The translations under genes and the position numbers were made by a program. A stretch of 47,302 nt of DNA, taken from contig CAKOKQ010000013.1 in assembly GCA_934095825.1 (NCBI GenBank), forward strand, positions 1 to 47,302. Direction: 5' to 3'. Shown here one piece after another: positions 1 through 8,382 of the stretch. Every line of letters begins with the position of its first letter. Positions within the stretch are counted from its first letter, which is position 1. This DNA is from an uncultured Bacilli bacterium (GTDB lineage: Bacteria; Bacillota_I; Bacilli_A; RF39; UBA660). Below the pieces are notes generated by a model, which was not told where the DNA came from, searched no databases, and saw nothing but the letters and a program-made list of their open reading frames with translations.

Positions 1-27
1 TTTCATAGAGTTACATACTCTATGAAA
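1..27. repeat. Perfect inverted repeat at window edge
   Basis: An 11-bp perfect stem (TTTCATAGAGT / ACTCTATGAAA) with a 5-nt loop. It has no T-tract directly after it on +. It may be a terminator or processing hairpin of a gene left of the window; the role cannot be decided from here. Confidence 0.5.
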
Positions 28-154
28 TTATTAATATATATTCTTAAAAAATATACTATAAACTTAAAAAGTATATCTTTTATAAAATTAATAATTATTT
101 AACATCTAAGCACATAATTTATAATATTTTCATCATACTATGAATGGTGATTTA

Positions 155-1591
155 ATGACTAATTTAACTAAATTTACAATTACTCATAATAATAAAAAAG
201 AGAAACTACTCCAAGAAATTAAAGAAGAATTTAAAGATAGTACCGATTTAATAACTAAAACAATTAAAGATATCGATATTATTTTTTTAGAAAGTTTATG
301 TTCTAGTGATAAAATTAATGAATATGTTTTAAAAGTCCTTAGTCTTTCTAAAAAGAAATCTAATAATTTAAATAACATTTTAGTCGGCCCTAATACTAAA
401 GAAGTAGAAACTAAAGAAGAAATAATTAATCTTTTACTTAATGGTTTTACTATTGTTCTTAGTACTAATTACTATGCTATTGAAACCAAGGGTGACTTAG
501 TACGAAGTGTAACTGCACCTACCACTGAATCCGACATACATGGACCTAAAGATTCTTTTAACGAATCAATTCAAACTAATTTAGGCTTAATTAAAAGAAG
601 GATTAAATCTCCTGATTTAATAAATATTGATATGGACATTGGTATATATTCTAAAACCAAAGTAAATATCTTATATATAAGTTCAATTGCTGAAATATCT
701 TTAGTTAATAAAATTAAAAATAAACTTAACCAAATTAACATTGATGGTATTTTAGATGCTGGAAACATTAAACAACTAATAGGCAAAGAAAACCGAAGTG
801 CTTTTCCAACAAGTCAATTAACCGAAAGGCCTGATAAAGCGGCAGCCGACCTGTTAGAAGGCAAAATTATTATTTTAGTTGACGCTTCGCCTTTAGCTAT
901 TAGTCTTCCTTCTTTTCTAGTTGATTTTATTAATCCTAGTGTTGATACTTATAGTAAAAATATAAACATCAACTTTGTTAAATTTTTACGCTTTTTATGC
1001 TTTTTTATTACCTTATTTTTACCTGGTTTTTATATTGCTCTAATTAGTTATAACCAAGGCTCTATTCCCTTAGATTTACTTATTAATTTTGCCATGCAAC
1101 GAAGTAGCGTCCCAATTCCTTCTATTATTGAATGCATAGTTATTTTAGGCCTCTGTGCTATTCTTCGTGAAAGTGACATTAGATTTCCGAACAACTATGG
1201 TTCCTCAATTTCTATCATGGGTGCTTTAGTCGTGGGTGATGCAGCCGTATCCGCCGGTATTGTCAGTCCCATTATGATTATCGTTGTGGCTGTAACTTAC
1301 ATAACTAGTATGGTTTTTACCGATGTAGAATTAATTAACTCCTTCCGTCATATCCGGTTTATTACTTTATTACTTGTTTCTATCCTTGGTCTTTTCGGAC
1401 TCTATATGGGTATCTTCTTTACTCTCATCCATCTATGTAGTTTGACAAGCCTAGATAGACCTTATACTTATCCATTAGCTCCCTTTGATAAAGTCTACTT
1501 CAATAAAACCGTATTTCGTAGTACCAAGAAAAATGATAAATTTCGTTCCCATTTATTAACCCAAAAAAATATTCGTAAAGAAGGTGATTAA
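155..1591 (+). CDS. gerKA: Spore germinant receptor subunit A (GerA/GerKA family)
   Basis: 478-aa A subunit of a Ger-type germinant receptor, which in spores sits in the inner membrane and responds to small nutrients. A soluble N-terminal half (about residues 1-275) is followed by several membrane segments beginning near FVKFLRFLCFFITLFLPGF, the usual GerA layout and length. I start at ATG 155 because GGTGA lies 5 nt before it; the in-frame ATG at 140 has no ribosome binding site. A CATACTA box at 134-140 resembles a forespore sigma-G -10 element but lies too close to the start to be convincing. First gene of an A-C-B operon, the same order as B. subtilis gerK; its end overlaps the next gene. 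Family call is firm; the choice of gerK over gerA or gerB is by gene order only. Confidence 0.9.
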   Translation: MTNLTKFTITHNNKKEKLLQEIKEEFKDSTDLITKTIKDIDIIFLESLCSSDKINEYVLKVLSLSKKKSNNLNNILVGPNTKEVETKEEIINLLLNGFTIVLSTNYYAIETKGDLVRSVTAPTTESDIHGPKDSFNESIQTNLGLIKRRIKSPDLINIDMDIGIYSKTKVNILYISSIAEISLVNKIKNKLNQINIDGILDAGNIKQLIGKENRSAFPTSQLTERPDKAAADLLEGKIIILVDASPLAISLPSFLVDFINPSVDTYSKNININFVKFLRFLCFFITLFLPGFYIALISYNQGSIPLDLLINFAMQRSSVPIPSIIECIVILGLCAILRESDIRFPNNYGSSISIMGALVVGDAAVSAGIVSPIMIIVVAVTYITSMVFTDVELINSFRHIRFITLLLVSILGLFGLYMGIFFTLIHLCSLTSLDRPYTYPLAPFDKVYFNKTVFRSTKKNDKFRSHLLTQKNIRKEGD

Positions 1592-2633
1592 GATTAAAAA
1601 GTTATTACAAATTATATTATTATTTACCGTTATCCTAACTTTTTGTGGGTGCTACGACTACAATGAGCTTAATAGTCTTGATATCATAAGTGGAATCGGT
1701 TTAACGTATAACAATGAAAAATACAATGTCATTTATGAAGTAATCAATACTAACTTAAATAAAGATAACACTGAGAATAAAAAAAGTTTTATTGTTGAAG
1801 GGGAAGGAAAAAATTTAAGTGAAGCCATTAGCAAAGCTAATAGTAAATTAAATAAAAAGCCTTATTTCGAACATATTAAAGTCATAATTATAGATACTAA
1901 CGTTGATATTATGCAAATTAGTGATTATCTTTTACGTAGCAATAGAGTGTCTACTAATTTTTACTTAGTAATGGCAGATAATCCTAAGGAAATACTAGAT
2001 TTTACTAGTGAAGACAAACTTATCAATGCCAATTATATTAATGATATTTTAAAAAATATTAATTATACTAAAATGAGCAATTATTTTGATTTTCAAGTCA
2101 GTAAAATTCTTAATAACATTGATATTAGTATACCTAAAGTAGAAATAGATAAGAAAATAGTCTTCAAAACTTATGGCCTTTATCACAACAATCACTTTGT
2201 TTGTTTCTTAGACGATTTTAATTTAAGTATGTATAAATACTTTTTAAAAGAATATAACTTTTCTTATACTGCTAATCAAAATACCATTAATTTTTATAGT
2301 AACAATACTGGATTTAATTTAAAAGATGAAATTGAATTTAATATTAAGTTAAAAGCAAAAATTGAATCTTTAAGCACCGATTATAATTTACGTAATCAAG
2401 AGGATTTCATAAAATTAAAAAATGAATTTACTACTAATTTAGAAAAAGATTTAACAAAATTTATTACTTTTTTACAAGAAAAAAATACCGATATTTTAGG
2501 TATTAATTATAAGCATTATTTAAAAACCAAAGATGATGACAATAATTATTTTAAAAATACTAAAGCTAAAATCAAAGTTAGTATTGGTATCAATAAACCT
2601 GGTTTAACAATAAGGAGAATTGCAAATGAATAG
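1584..2633 (+). CDS. gerKC: Spore germinant receptor lipoprotein subunit C (GerC/GerKC family)
   Basis: About 349-aa lipoprotein C subunit of the Ger receptor. A basic-hydrophobic signal (IKIKKLLQIILLFTVIL) ends in a lipobox LTFCGC with the lipidated Cys near residue 23, then YDYNELNSLDIISGIGL, typical of GerAC proteins. It overlaps the upstream gene by 8 nt and the downstream gene by 8 nt, so translation is probably coupled. The start is odd. GTG 1584 is the only conventional start codon but lies inside the GGTGA motif. An in-frame ATT at 1593 sits 5 nt after that GGTGA, the spacing other genes here use for ATG. Family assignment is secure, the exact start is not. Confidence 0.88.
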   Translation: MIKIKKLLQIILLFTVILTFCGCYDYNELNSLDIISGIGLTYNNEKYNVIYEVINTNLNKDNTENKKSFIVEGEGKNLSEAISKANSKLNKKPYFEHIKVIIIDTNVDIMQISDYLLRSNRVSTNFYLVMADNPKEILDFTSEDKLINANYINDILKNINYTKMSNYFDFQVSKILNNIDISIPKVEIDKKIVFKTYGLYHNNHFVCFLDDFNLSMYKYFLKEYNFSYTANQNTINFYSNNTGFNLKDEIEFNIKLKAKIESLSTDYNLRNQEDFIKLKNEFTTNLEKDLTKFITFLQEKNTDILGINYKHYLKTKDDDNNYFKNTKAKIKVSIGINKPGLTIRRIANE

Positions 2634-3624
2634 TAAAAGACAAGGAGTTTTAAGTATATTTTTAAGTCGTGTTCTTTATTTTGGAGTCGGTATTTCTTAT
2701 ATTTTAGCTCATGGTAATAATTTTACTATAATTAGTTTTCTTATTAGTTTTATTTTAGGACTTCTTTTCTTAATATTAATATTAAAAGGTGATTGGTATA
2801 ACTTTTTTCAAAGTTTTCTTGGTAAAATTATTATTCTAAGTCTAGCTTTTTTCTTAGTTAATAATTGCTTAGTAGCTTTTGCCGTCTTAGGAAGTAATTT
2901 TTATTTAATAAACACGCCACCACTTCTAATTATTATTCCTTTATTTATCTTAATATTATATGGTGTCAAGAAAGGAATAGCAACTACTCTTAGACTTAGT
3001 GATATTTTAATTTTTATTAGCATTATTATTGGTATTCTAGCTATCTTAAGTATTCAAAAGAATATTGATTTAACTAATTATTTACCAATAGAACTCCTAG
3101 ATAAAAATAATATTATCAAATGTATTATGAGTAGTACTTTTTATAGTATTACCCCCATTATTTTAGAATTACCTTTCTTAAAAAAAGATGAAGTTAATAA
3201 AAAAGCTATTATTATTGGTTATGTAATTGGCAGTCTTACTATCTTTTTAATGATTTTATGTATCTTAGGAATTTTTGGCGGTAATTTTGCTTTATTATTT
3301 CGCTATCCTGAATATATTTTACTTAAAAAAGTTAATTTGTTTAATCAATTTGAACATTTAGAAACTTTTTTATCAATTCTTTGGTTTAATGATTTACTTA
3401 TTGCTAGTCTAATTGCTGGTCTTTTAATCAATAAAGTATTTAAAGGTAAATGGCTCTATATTGTAAGTATTTTTCATCTAAGTTTTGTTTATTTCTTCTT
3501 TATTAATAATTATCAGCATATTTTACTTCTTTACAATAATACTTTTTATATCTTATGTATTTTAACTATCCTATGCACATTTCTTGTTTTTTTAAATATA
3601 AAAACTTCTAGAACAAAAATCTAA
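2626..3624 (+). CDS. gerKB: Spore germinant receptor permease-like subunit B (GerB/GerKB family)
   Basis: 332-aa integral membrane B subunit, a member of the amino acid/polyamine/organocation permease superfamily that forms the membrane core of Ger receptors. Almost the whole protein is hydrophobic, with about ten membrane segments starting at GVLSIFLSRVLYFGVGISYI. I choose ATG 2626, with AGGAGA 7 nt upstream; an in-frame TTG at 2620 is less likely. It overlaps the end of the C subunit. An inverted repeat directly over its stop codon probably ends the operon. Confidence 0.88.
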   Translation: MNSKRQGVLSIFLSRVLYFGVGISYILAHGNNFTIISFLISFILGLLFLILILKGDWYNFFQSFLGKIIILSLAFFLVNNCLVAFAVLGSNFYLINTPPLLIIIPLFILILYGVKKGIATTLRLSDILIFISIIIGILAILSIQKNIDLTNYLPIELLDKNNIIKCIMSSTFYSITPIILELPFLKKDEVNKKAIIIGYVIGSLTIFLMILCILGIFGGNFALLFRYPEYILLKKVNLFNQFEHLETFLSILWFNDLLIASLIAGLLINKVFKGKWLYIVSIFHLSFVYFFFINNYQHILLLYNNTFYILCILTILCTFLVFLNIKTSRTKI

Positions 3625-3634
3625 TTCTAGAAGT
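3604..3634 (+). terminator. Hairpin at end of gerK-like operon
   Basis: A 10-bp perfect stem (ACTTCTAGAA / TTCTAGAAGT) overlaps the gerB stop codon. It is followed by TATATT and not a clean T-run, so it is a weak terminator or an RNA-stabilising hairpin. Confidence 0.5.
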
Positions 3635-3662
3635 TATATTGGCCTTAACTGTAAAACCAGTT

Positions 3663-3917
3663 TTAAAGGAGGTCGCCACCTTTGTGGCAACGTTTAGGTA
3701 ATATGGCTGATTTTGCTTGGGCTTCATCATAAATACGTTTTAATCGACATATTTCTTTGTTGACTTGATCAATGCTTAAATGTAAATCATTGGCTTGCCG
3801 AGCTATCGAATATCCGAGAATTCGCGTACGAATTATGTATTCTTGGCGGCGGTTAAGATTTCCTTCATGTATGAAAGTTTCAACAATCTCAGGATTCCAA
3901 AAAATCTGTTTAGCCAT
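3663..3917 (-). CDS. Small helix-turn-helix protein, sigma-70 region-4-like
   Basis: 84 aa. The middle (ILGYSIARQANDLHLSIDQVNKEICRLKRIYDEA) has the pattern of a sigma-70 region 4 or LuxR-type helix-turn-helix, preceded by a helix rich in Arg and Glu. GAGGG 4 nt before the ATG supports the start. It stands alone, convergent with the germination operon and downstream of miaB. It could be a small DNA-binding regulator or a phage-type sigma-like factor; no specific function is recognised. Confidence 0.6.
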   Translation of the reverse strand: MAKQIFWNPEIVETFIHEGNLNRRQEYIIRTRILGYSIARQANDLHLSIDQVNKEICRLKRIYDEAQAKSAILPKRCHKGGDLL

Positions 3918-3990
3918 ACACCCTCGCCAATTAAAAGCTCATACCTGAAATTATACCATACATATAAAAACTTGAAAAGAAAAAATTTTA

Positions 3991-5403
3991 TTAATTTCCA
4001 GCTAATTTGCCATCTAAACTAAAACTTTTAGCATCCGTAATATAAACACTAACAATCTTTCCAATAAGACTTTGAGGTCCAGTTACATTAACAAGTTTCA
4101 TAGTATCAGTATAACCATAAACTTTATCGGTTCCTTTTTCACTTATTCCTTGAATTAAAACCGGAACGACTTTATCTAATAATTTTTGATTATTTTCTAA
4201 AGAATATTTATTAACAATGGTATTTAAGCGTTGTAATCTTTCTTCTTTTTCTTTTAAAGGAGTGTTATCTTTCATTTTAGCAGCCGGAGTCCCTACTCTT
4301 GGGGAGAAAATAAAGGTATAAGCGCCATCATATTTACAATGATTAACAACATCTAAGGTTTCTTTAAAATCTTCTTCGGTTTCATTAGGAAAACCCACAA
4401 TAATATCAGTAGAAATAGCTACATTAGGTATTTCTTTTTTCATTTTATCAAAAAGAGTTAAATATTCTTCTTTAGTATACCTTCTTCCCATTAGTTTTAA
4501 AATTCTTGAAGAACCAGATTGTAATGGTAAATGAATATTAGGCATAATATTGGGATATTTAGCAATCGTTGTAATCATTTCTTCGGTAAAATCCCAAGGA
4601 TGAGATGTAACAAAACGAAGTCTTGGAATACCGGTCTTAGCCACCATTTCTAAAAGACCAGCAAAAGATACTTCACCTTCTAAGTCTTTACCATAAGCAT
4701 TAACATTTTGACCTAAAAGGGTTACTTCTTGATATCCTTCTTTAACTAGTTTTTCTACTTCTCTTACAATCTCACAAGATTTTCTACTTCTTTGTTTACC
4801 TCTTGTATAAGGAACAATACAATAAGTACAGAATTTATCACAGCCATACATAATATTAACCCAGGCCGTAATCTTAGAATCACGCTTATAATCAATATTT
4901 TCAAAGACTTTTCCTTCAATAGAATATACTTTTATATCTTGTTTTACTTTTTTAACATCTTTAATCATTGTTGCTAATTCATGAATATTATGGGTACCAA
5001 AAATAATATCAACATAAGGATGTTTGGTCTTAAGTTCATTAACAACAACCTCTTCTTGAGCCATGCAACCCCCAATGCAAACAATTAAATCTTTTTTCGT
5101 AGTAGCCTTTAAATGTTTACATCTACCAAGATAGCCAAAAACTTTATCGTGGGCATTTTCTCTAATTGCACAAGTATTTAAAACAACTATATCACTATCT
5201 TCTAACTCCTCAGTTTCGGTATACCCTAAATTTTCTAAAATAGCCTTAATTTCTTCACTATCATGAACATTCATTTGGCAACCATAAGTTCTTAAAAAAT
5301 ACTTTTTACCATTGTATAAATTACTCTTCTCTTCATTTTCTAGATAAACAACCTCTACTTCACTTTTAGTTCTTTTTTTAGCATCAATCATATTTGGTAA
5401 CAT
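3991..5403 (-). CDS. miaB: tRNA-2-methylthio-N6-isopentenyladenosine synthase MiaB
   Basis: 470-aa radical SAM methylthiotransferase. It converts i6A37 to ms2i6A37 in tRNAs reading UNN codons, using two [4Fe-4S] clusters. The N-terminal UPF0004 domain begins YFLRTYGCQMNVHDSEE. The radical SAM CxxxCxxC is GCDKFCTYC with Cys188, Cys192 and Cys195. A C-terminal TRAM domain covers roughly residues 400-465. Length is normal for MiaB. AGAAGTGA 4 nt before ATG 5403 supports the start. In B. subtilis, miaB also lies near sporulation and competence genes, but no such neighbours are seen here. Confidence 0.95.
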   Translation of the reverse strand: MLPNMIDAKKRTKSEVEVVYLENEEKSNLYNGKKYFLRTYGCQMNVHDSEEIKAILENLGYTETEELEDSDIVVLNTCAIRENAHDKVFGYLGRCKHLKATTKKDLIVCIGGCMAQEEVVVNELKTKHPYVDIIFGTHNIHELATMIKDVKKVKQDIKVYSIEGKVFENIDYKRDSKITAWVNIMYGCDKFCTYCIVPYTRGKQRSRKSCEIVREVEKLVKEGYQEVTLLGQNVNAYGKDLEGEVSFAGLLEMVAKTGIPRLRFVTSHPWDFTEEMITTIAKYPNIMPNIHLPLQSGSSRILKLMGRRYTKEEYLTLFDKMKKEIPNVAISTDIIVGFPNETEEDFKETLDVVNHCKYDGAYTFIFSPRVGTPAAKMKDNTPLKEKEERLQRLNTIVNKYSLENNQKLLDKVVPVLIQGISEKGTDKVYGYTDTMKLVNVTGPQSLIGKIVSVYITDAKSFSLDGKLAGN

Positions 5404-5464
5404 AAAATCACTTCTTTCTTTGCTTAAGTGATTATATCAAAAAATATGTTAATATGCACTAATT

Positions 5465-5857
5465 TTAAATAACTTTTGCTAACTTTATTTCCGCCTTCTT
5501 TAGTTTTTGTAATTTATTTATTAGATAGTCTTCTTCTATATCTAAAAATTCTAAGTATTTCTTTTTTATATCTTCTGGATAATATGTTGTATGAATAATT
5601 AGTTCATTAATTATACTTTTAATTAAGAAAATACTACTATTAAGAATATCTTCTTTAATTATTTCTTTAGAATCATTTTCTAAAATAAGGATATTATTAA
5701 AATCATAATAAGTATCTTTATCCAGAAGGTTTAGAAGAATATTTCTTACTTTTAAATAATCCATATTAGAATCTTTACTTTCGTTAAGTAAATAAGTAGT
5801 AGTAAATGCGTTATATATCTTATTTTTTAAAAGATATAGCATTTCTTTATATGTCAT
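5465..5857 (-). CDS. Unknown small helical protein
   Basis: 130 aa, rich in Leu, Ile, Lys, Asp and Asn, predicted mostly helical, with no signal peptide or membrane segment. AAGGTGA 6 nt before the ATG is a strong ribosome binding site, so I regard it as real. It lies 61 nt upstream of miaB on the same strand and may be cotranscribed with it. I do not recognise a family. The C-terminus (EDYLINKLQKLKKAEIKLAK) looks like an amphipathic helix. Confidence 0.6.
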   Translation of the reverse strand: MTYKEMLYLLKNKIYNAFTTTYLLNESKDSNMDYLKVRNILLNLLDKDTYYDFNNILILENDSKEIIKEDILNSSIFLIKSIINELIIHTTYYPEDIKKKYLEFLDIEEDYLINKLQKLKKAEIKLAKVI

Positions 5858-5916
5858 ATAAAATCACCTTGTTTTATAGTTTAGCACTTTTATAAGGATT
5901 AAAACTGTAAAAAAAC

Positions 5917-5957
5917 TGTAATTTTACTAATTGCTATTAGTTAGTAATTATTACAGT
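5917..5957. terminator. Imperfect hairpin between two small genes
   Basis: A long imperfect inverted repeat whose arms begin CTGTAAT and end ATTACAG, with TTACTAA / TTAGTAA inside. It overlaps the stop of the 60-aa gene. It could terminate minus-strand transcription from the CRISPR side. Confidence 0.4.
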
Positions 5958-6133
5958 TTATTATACTTTTGATATATTTTTATTTTCTTTTGCCAAAATT
6001 CTTTTTGTAATTTATTAATAAGATGGTTATTATTCAAGGTGTCATTAAGGGGATGTTTCTTCAAAAGTTTGGCTTGGGCTTTTAAATAATCTATTTTCCA
6101 TTTTTTTAATTCGTTTGTAAATGTTTCATTCAT
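5951..6133 (-). CDS. Unknown 60-aa protein next to the distal CRISPR end
   Basis: 60 aa, very basic and helical (ELKKWKIDYLKAQAKLLKKH in the N-terminal part). Only a weak AGAAAG lies upstream of ATG 6133. It starts 18 nt from the oldest CRISPR repeat and would be read by transcripts leaving the array. Its LINKLQK segment resembles the C-terminal helix of the neighbouring 130-aa protein, which may be chance. Coding status is uncertain. Confidence 0.4.
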   Translation of the reverse strand: MNETFTNELKKWKIDYLKAQAKLLKKHPLNDTLNNNHLINKLQKEFWQKKIKIYQKYNKL

Positions 6134-6151
6134 ATAATTAAACTTTCTATA

Positions 6152-7309
6152 ATCTTAATACCATTTAAGATGACACAGAACTAAAACTCTTCTATGTTAT
6201 AAAGCTATGTATGGCTAGTTTTAATACCATTTAAAATGACATAGAACTAAAACCATAAATGCTTGGCAATTCTCCTGGGTTCCGTTTTAATACCATTTAA
6301 AATGACATAGAACTAAAACGTAGAATGCCATGTTGTTCCAACACTTGCAATTTTAATACCATTTAAGATGACACAGAACTAAAACCCAAGTAGATTATTT
6401 AATTGAGAAATAATAGTTTTAATACCATTTAGGATGACATAGAACTAAAACAATGTTACTTTTGAAATTTATTTAAAATCGGCTTTAATACCATTTAAGA
6501 TGACATAGAACTAAAACTTGTAAAAGCCAGAAATTTTATCTAAATCAGTTTTAATACCATTTAAGATGACATAGAACTAAAACATAAGTTCAGGTCTATA
6601 AGTAGCTGTAATAGTTTTAATACCATTTAAGATGACATAGAACTAAAACGGAACTTTATTTATAATACCAATTAAGCCAGTTTTAATACCATTTAAGATG
6701 ACATAGAACTAAAACGTATCAGTATCAGCACTAGCCGAGGTATCTGTTTTAATACCATTTAAGATGACATAGAACTAAAACCCACTTCACAATAGTTTTC
6801 GTTGATGAAATGTTTTAATACCATTTAAGATGACATAGAACTAAAACAAATTATACAGTCGTAAGAATTGGAATTACGTTTTAATACCATTTAAGATGAC
6901 ATAGAACTAAAACTATCTAACATACATATCAAAATTGCATTTAGTTTTAATACCATTTAAGATGACATAGAACTAAAACTTAGGTTGCAAGAAGCGATCG
7001 TACAGTAAAGTTTTAATACCATTTAAGATGACATAGAACTAAAACGGTCTAGTTCCACAATAAAACATAAAAGTAGTTTTAATACCATTTAAGATGACAT
7101 AGAACTAAAACTCATTGTTTACTAGGTCATAGATTGCTAATGTTTTAATACCATTTAAGATGACATAGAACTAAAACCGAGGATGAATCCGAAAAGATAG
7201 ATTTCTCGTTTTAATACCATTTAAGATGACATAGAACTAAAACAAATAAAAATTAGTACCCCAGTATTGCTCAGTTTTAATACCATTTAAGATGACATAG
7301 AACTAAAAC
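6152..7309 (-). CRISPR. Type II-A CRISPR array, 18 repeats and 17 spacers
   Basis: Repeats are 36 bp. On + they begin GTTTTAATACCATTTAAGAT and end AGAACTAAAAC. Every spacer is exactly 30 bp, giving a strict 66-bp period. On the minus strand the repeat begins GTTTTAGTTCTATG, as in S. pyogenes-type repeats, so crRNAs are read on minus, as the cas genes are. Repeats from 6548 onward match the consensus throughout. The repeats at 6152, 6218, 6284, 6350, 6416 and 6482 carry 1-4 changes each. This marks the low-coordinate side as the old trailer end and the csn2 side as the leader end. Spacers cannot be matched without a search. Confidence 0.98.
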
Positions 7310-7390
7310 CTCAAATTCTAGAACTATATCTTAACATCCATAGAACACTGTTACATAAATGGTACCTTTTTTCTATGTCAACTAAGCCAA
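7310..7390 (-). promoter_or_regulatory. CRISPR leader
   Basis: 81 bp between the csn2 stop and the newest repeat. Read on minus, the leader ends in ATTTGAG exactly at the first repeat, a leader-end sequence known in type II-A systems and used by Cas1-Cas2 for integration. A TTGACA box at 7376-7381 (minus) is a plausible -35 for pre-crRNA, but the -10 is weak. The leader also holds repeat-like blocks (TGACATAGA, TACCATTTA, GTTCTATG) in an order different from the repeat. Confidence 0.75.
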
Positions 7391-8065
7391 TTATAACATA
7401 AACTCATCTAAATTTTCATCTATTATATACTTTTTTTCATTTTTTAAAGTTACACCATGACATATAGAATCTACTAACATAATCGTAATTTCATTATAAA
7501 TAGCATATTTATATAATTCTACTACTTCATTCTTAGTTAAATACTGTTTTAAATTTACAAATACTAAGAAATTATTAGTTTTCAAAGTATGTTCTAAATC
7601 AATTAACAACATTAAGTTATCTAATAATTCTTCTTTAGAACTTATTCCTAATTTTATTAACTTATTAATATTATCTATACTTATATCATTTTCAACATAT
7701 AAAGGTAAATCTATATCATTTAAAGCTTTCTTATAAATTCTAGTCATTTTGCCATATAAATTAATTAAATTTTTAGTATCTTCTTCATTTATATAATTAC
7801 TTACAAACCTAGATATTTCATTAGTATATTTTTTAGAATCAAACTGAAAATCGAAATAATTAATAAATACTTTAATTTTACCATTCATGTTTATTTCTTT
7901 ATTATCTTGAATAAATTTTAAATTATCACTATAACCGTTTATATATACAGAATATAAATCATTAACAAAACGATAAAAATATCTTTTATTTTCGATTTCA
8001 ACTGCATTTATATACTCATTTGCAAATACTATTTTGTTATCTAAATAATCAACACTTAAATTCAT
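7391..8065 (-). CDS. csn2: CRISPR adaptation protein Csn2
   Basis: 224 aa, the usual Csn2 size. Csn2 forms tetrameric rings that bind free DNA ends during spacer capture, together with Cas1, Cas2 and Cas9. Sequence support is moderate: the pattern LIDLEHTLKTNNFLVFVNLKQYL and the C-terminal strand/helix layout fit Csn2. Position is decisive: last gene of a cas9-cas1-cas2-X operon, immediately before the leader. The start overlaps the cas2 stop by 4 nt. Its presence defines subtype II-A. Confidence 0.9.
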   Translation of the reverse strand: MNLSVDYLDNKIVFANEYINAVEIENKRYFYRFVNDLYSVYINGYSDNLKFIQDNKEINMNGKIKVFINYFDFQFDSKKYTNEISRFVSNYINEEDTKNLINLYGKMTRIYKKALNDIDLPLYVENDISIDNINKLIKLGISSKEELLDNLMLLIDLEHTLKTNNFLVFVNLKQYLTKNEVVELYKYAIYNEITIMLVDSICHGVTLKNEKKYIIDENLDEFML

Positions 8066-8382
8066 AATACTATTAACCTATCTTCATTATTTATAATTTT
8101 ACTATTACTTTCACCAATTATATATTCTATCTTAGAATATTGCTGTTCAGTTATAGTTAAAACTTGAATAAGACCTTTTTTAGGAGCATTTTTTCTTAAT
8201 CTACTAAGTAATAATTCGGATTGATTATTATTTAATACTAATTTAGAATAAACTGATTCTTGCATCATAACAAAACCTTCTCCTAGTAAATATTTTCGAA
8301 ATCGCAAATAATTTCTTTTATCTTTGGCATAAATATTAGGTAAATCAAAAAATACTATTGTTCGCACTATTCTATCCCTCAT
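8062..8382 (-). CDS. cas2: CRISPR-associated endoribonuclease-fold protein Cas2
   Basis: 106 aa when started at ATG 8382 (MRDRIVRTIVFFDLPN); the frame is open further upstream but that would run deep into cas1. The N-terminal strand ends in FFDLPN, with the conserved Asp of Cas2. Together with Cas1 it forms the integrase complex that inserts spacers at the leader end. AAGGA lies 11 nt before the ATG inside cas1. It overlaps cas1 by 11 nt and csn2 by 4 nt, so the genes are translationally coupled. Confidence 0.95.
   Translation of the reverse strand: MRDRIVRTIVFFDLPNIYAKDKRNYLRFRKYLLGEGFVMMQESVYSKLVLNNNQSELLLSRLRKNAPKKGLIQVLTITEQQYSKIEYIIGESNSKIINNEDRLIVL

Noticed and set aside
134..140. CATACTA as a sigma-G -10 for gerA
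   Set aside because: It overlaps the upstream ATG and would put the transcript start after or at the ribosome binding site of the chosen start; kept only as a remark.
4792..4977. Plus-strand frame inside miaB
   Set aside because: Opposite strand of the radical SAM core of miaB; no ribosome binding site.
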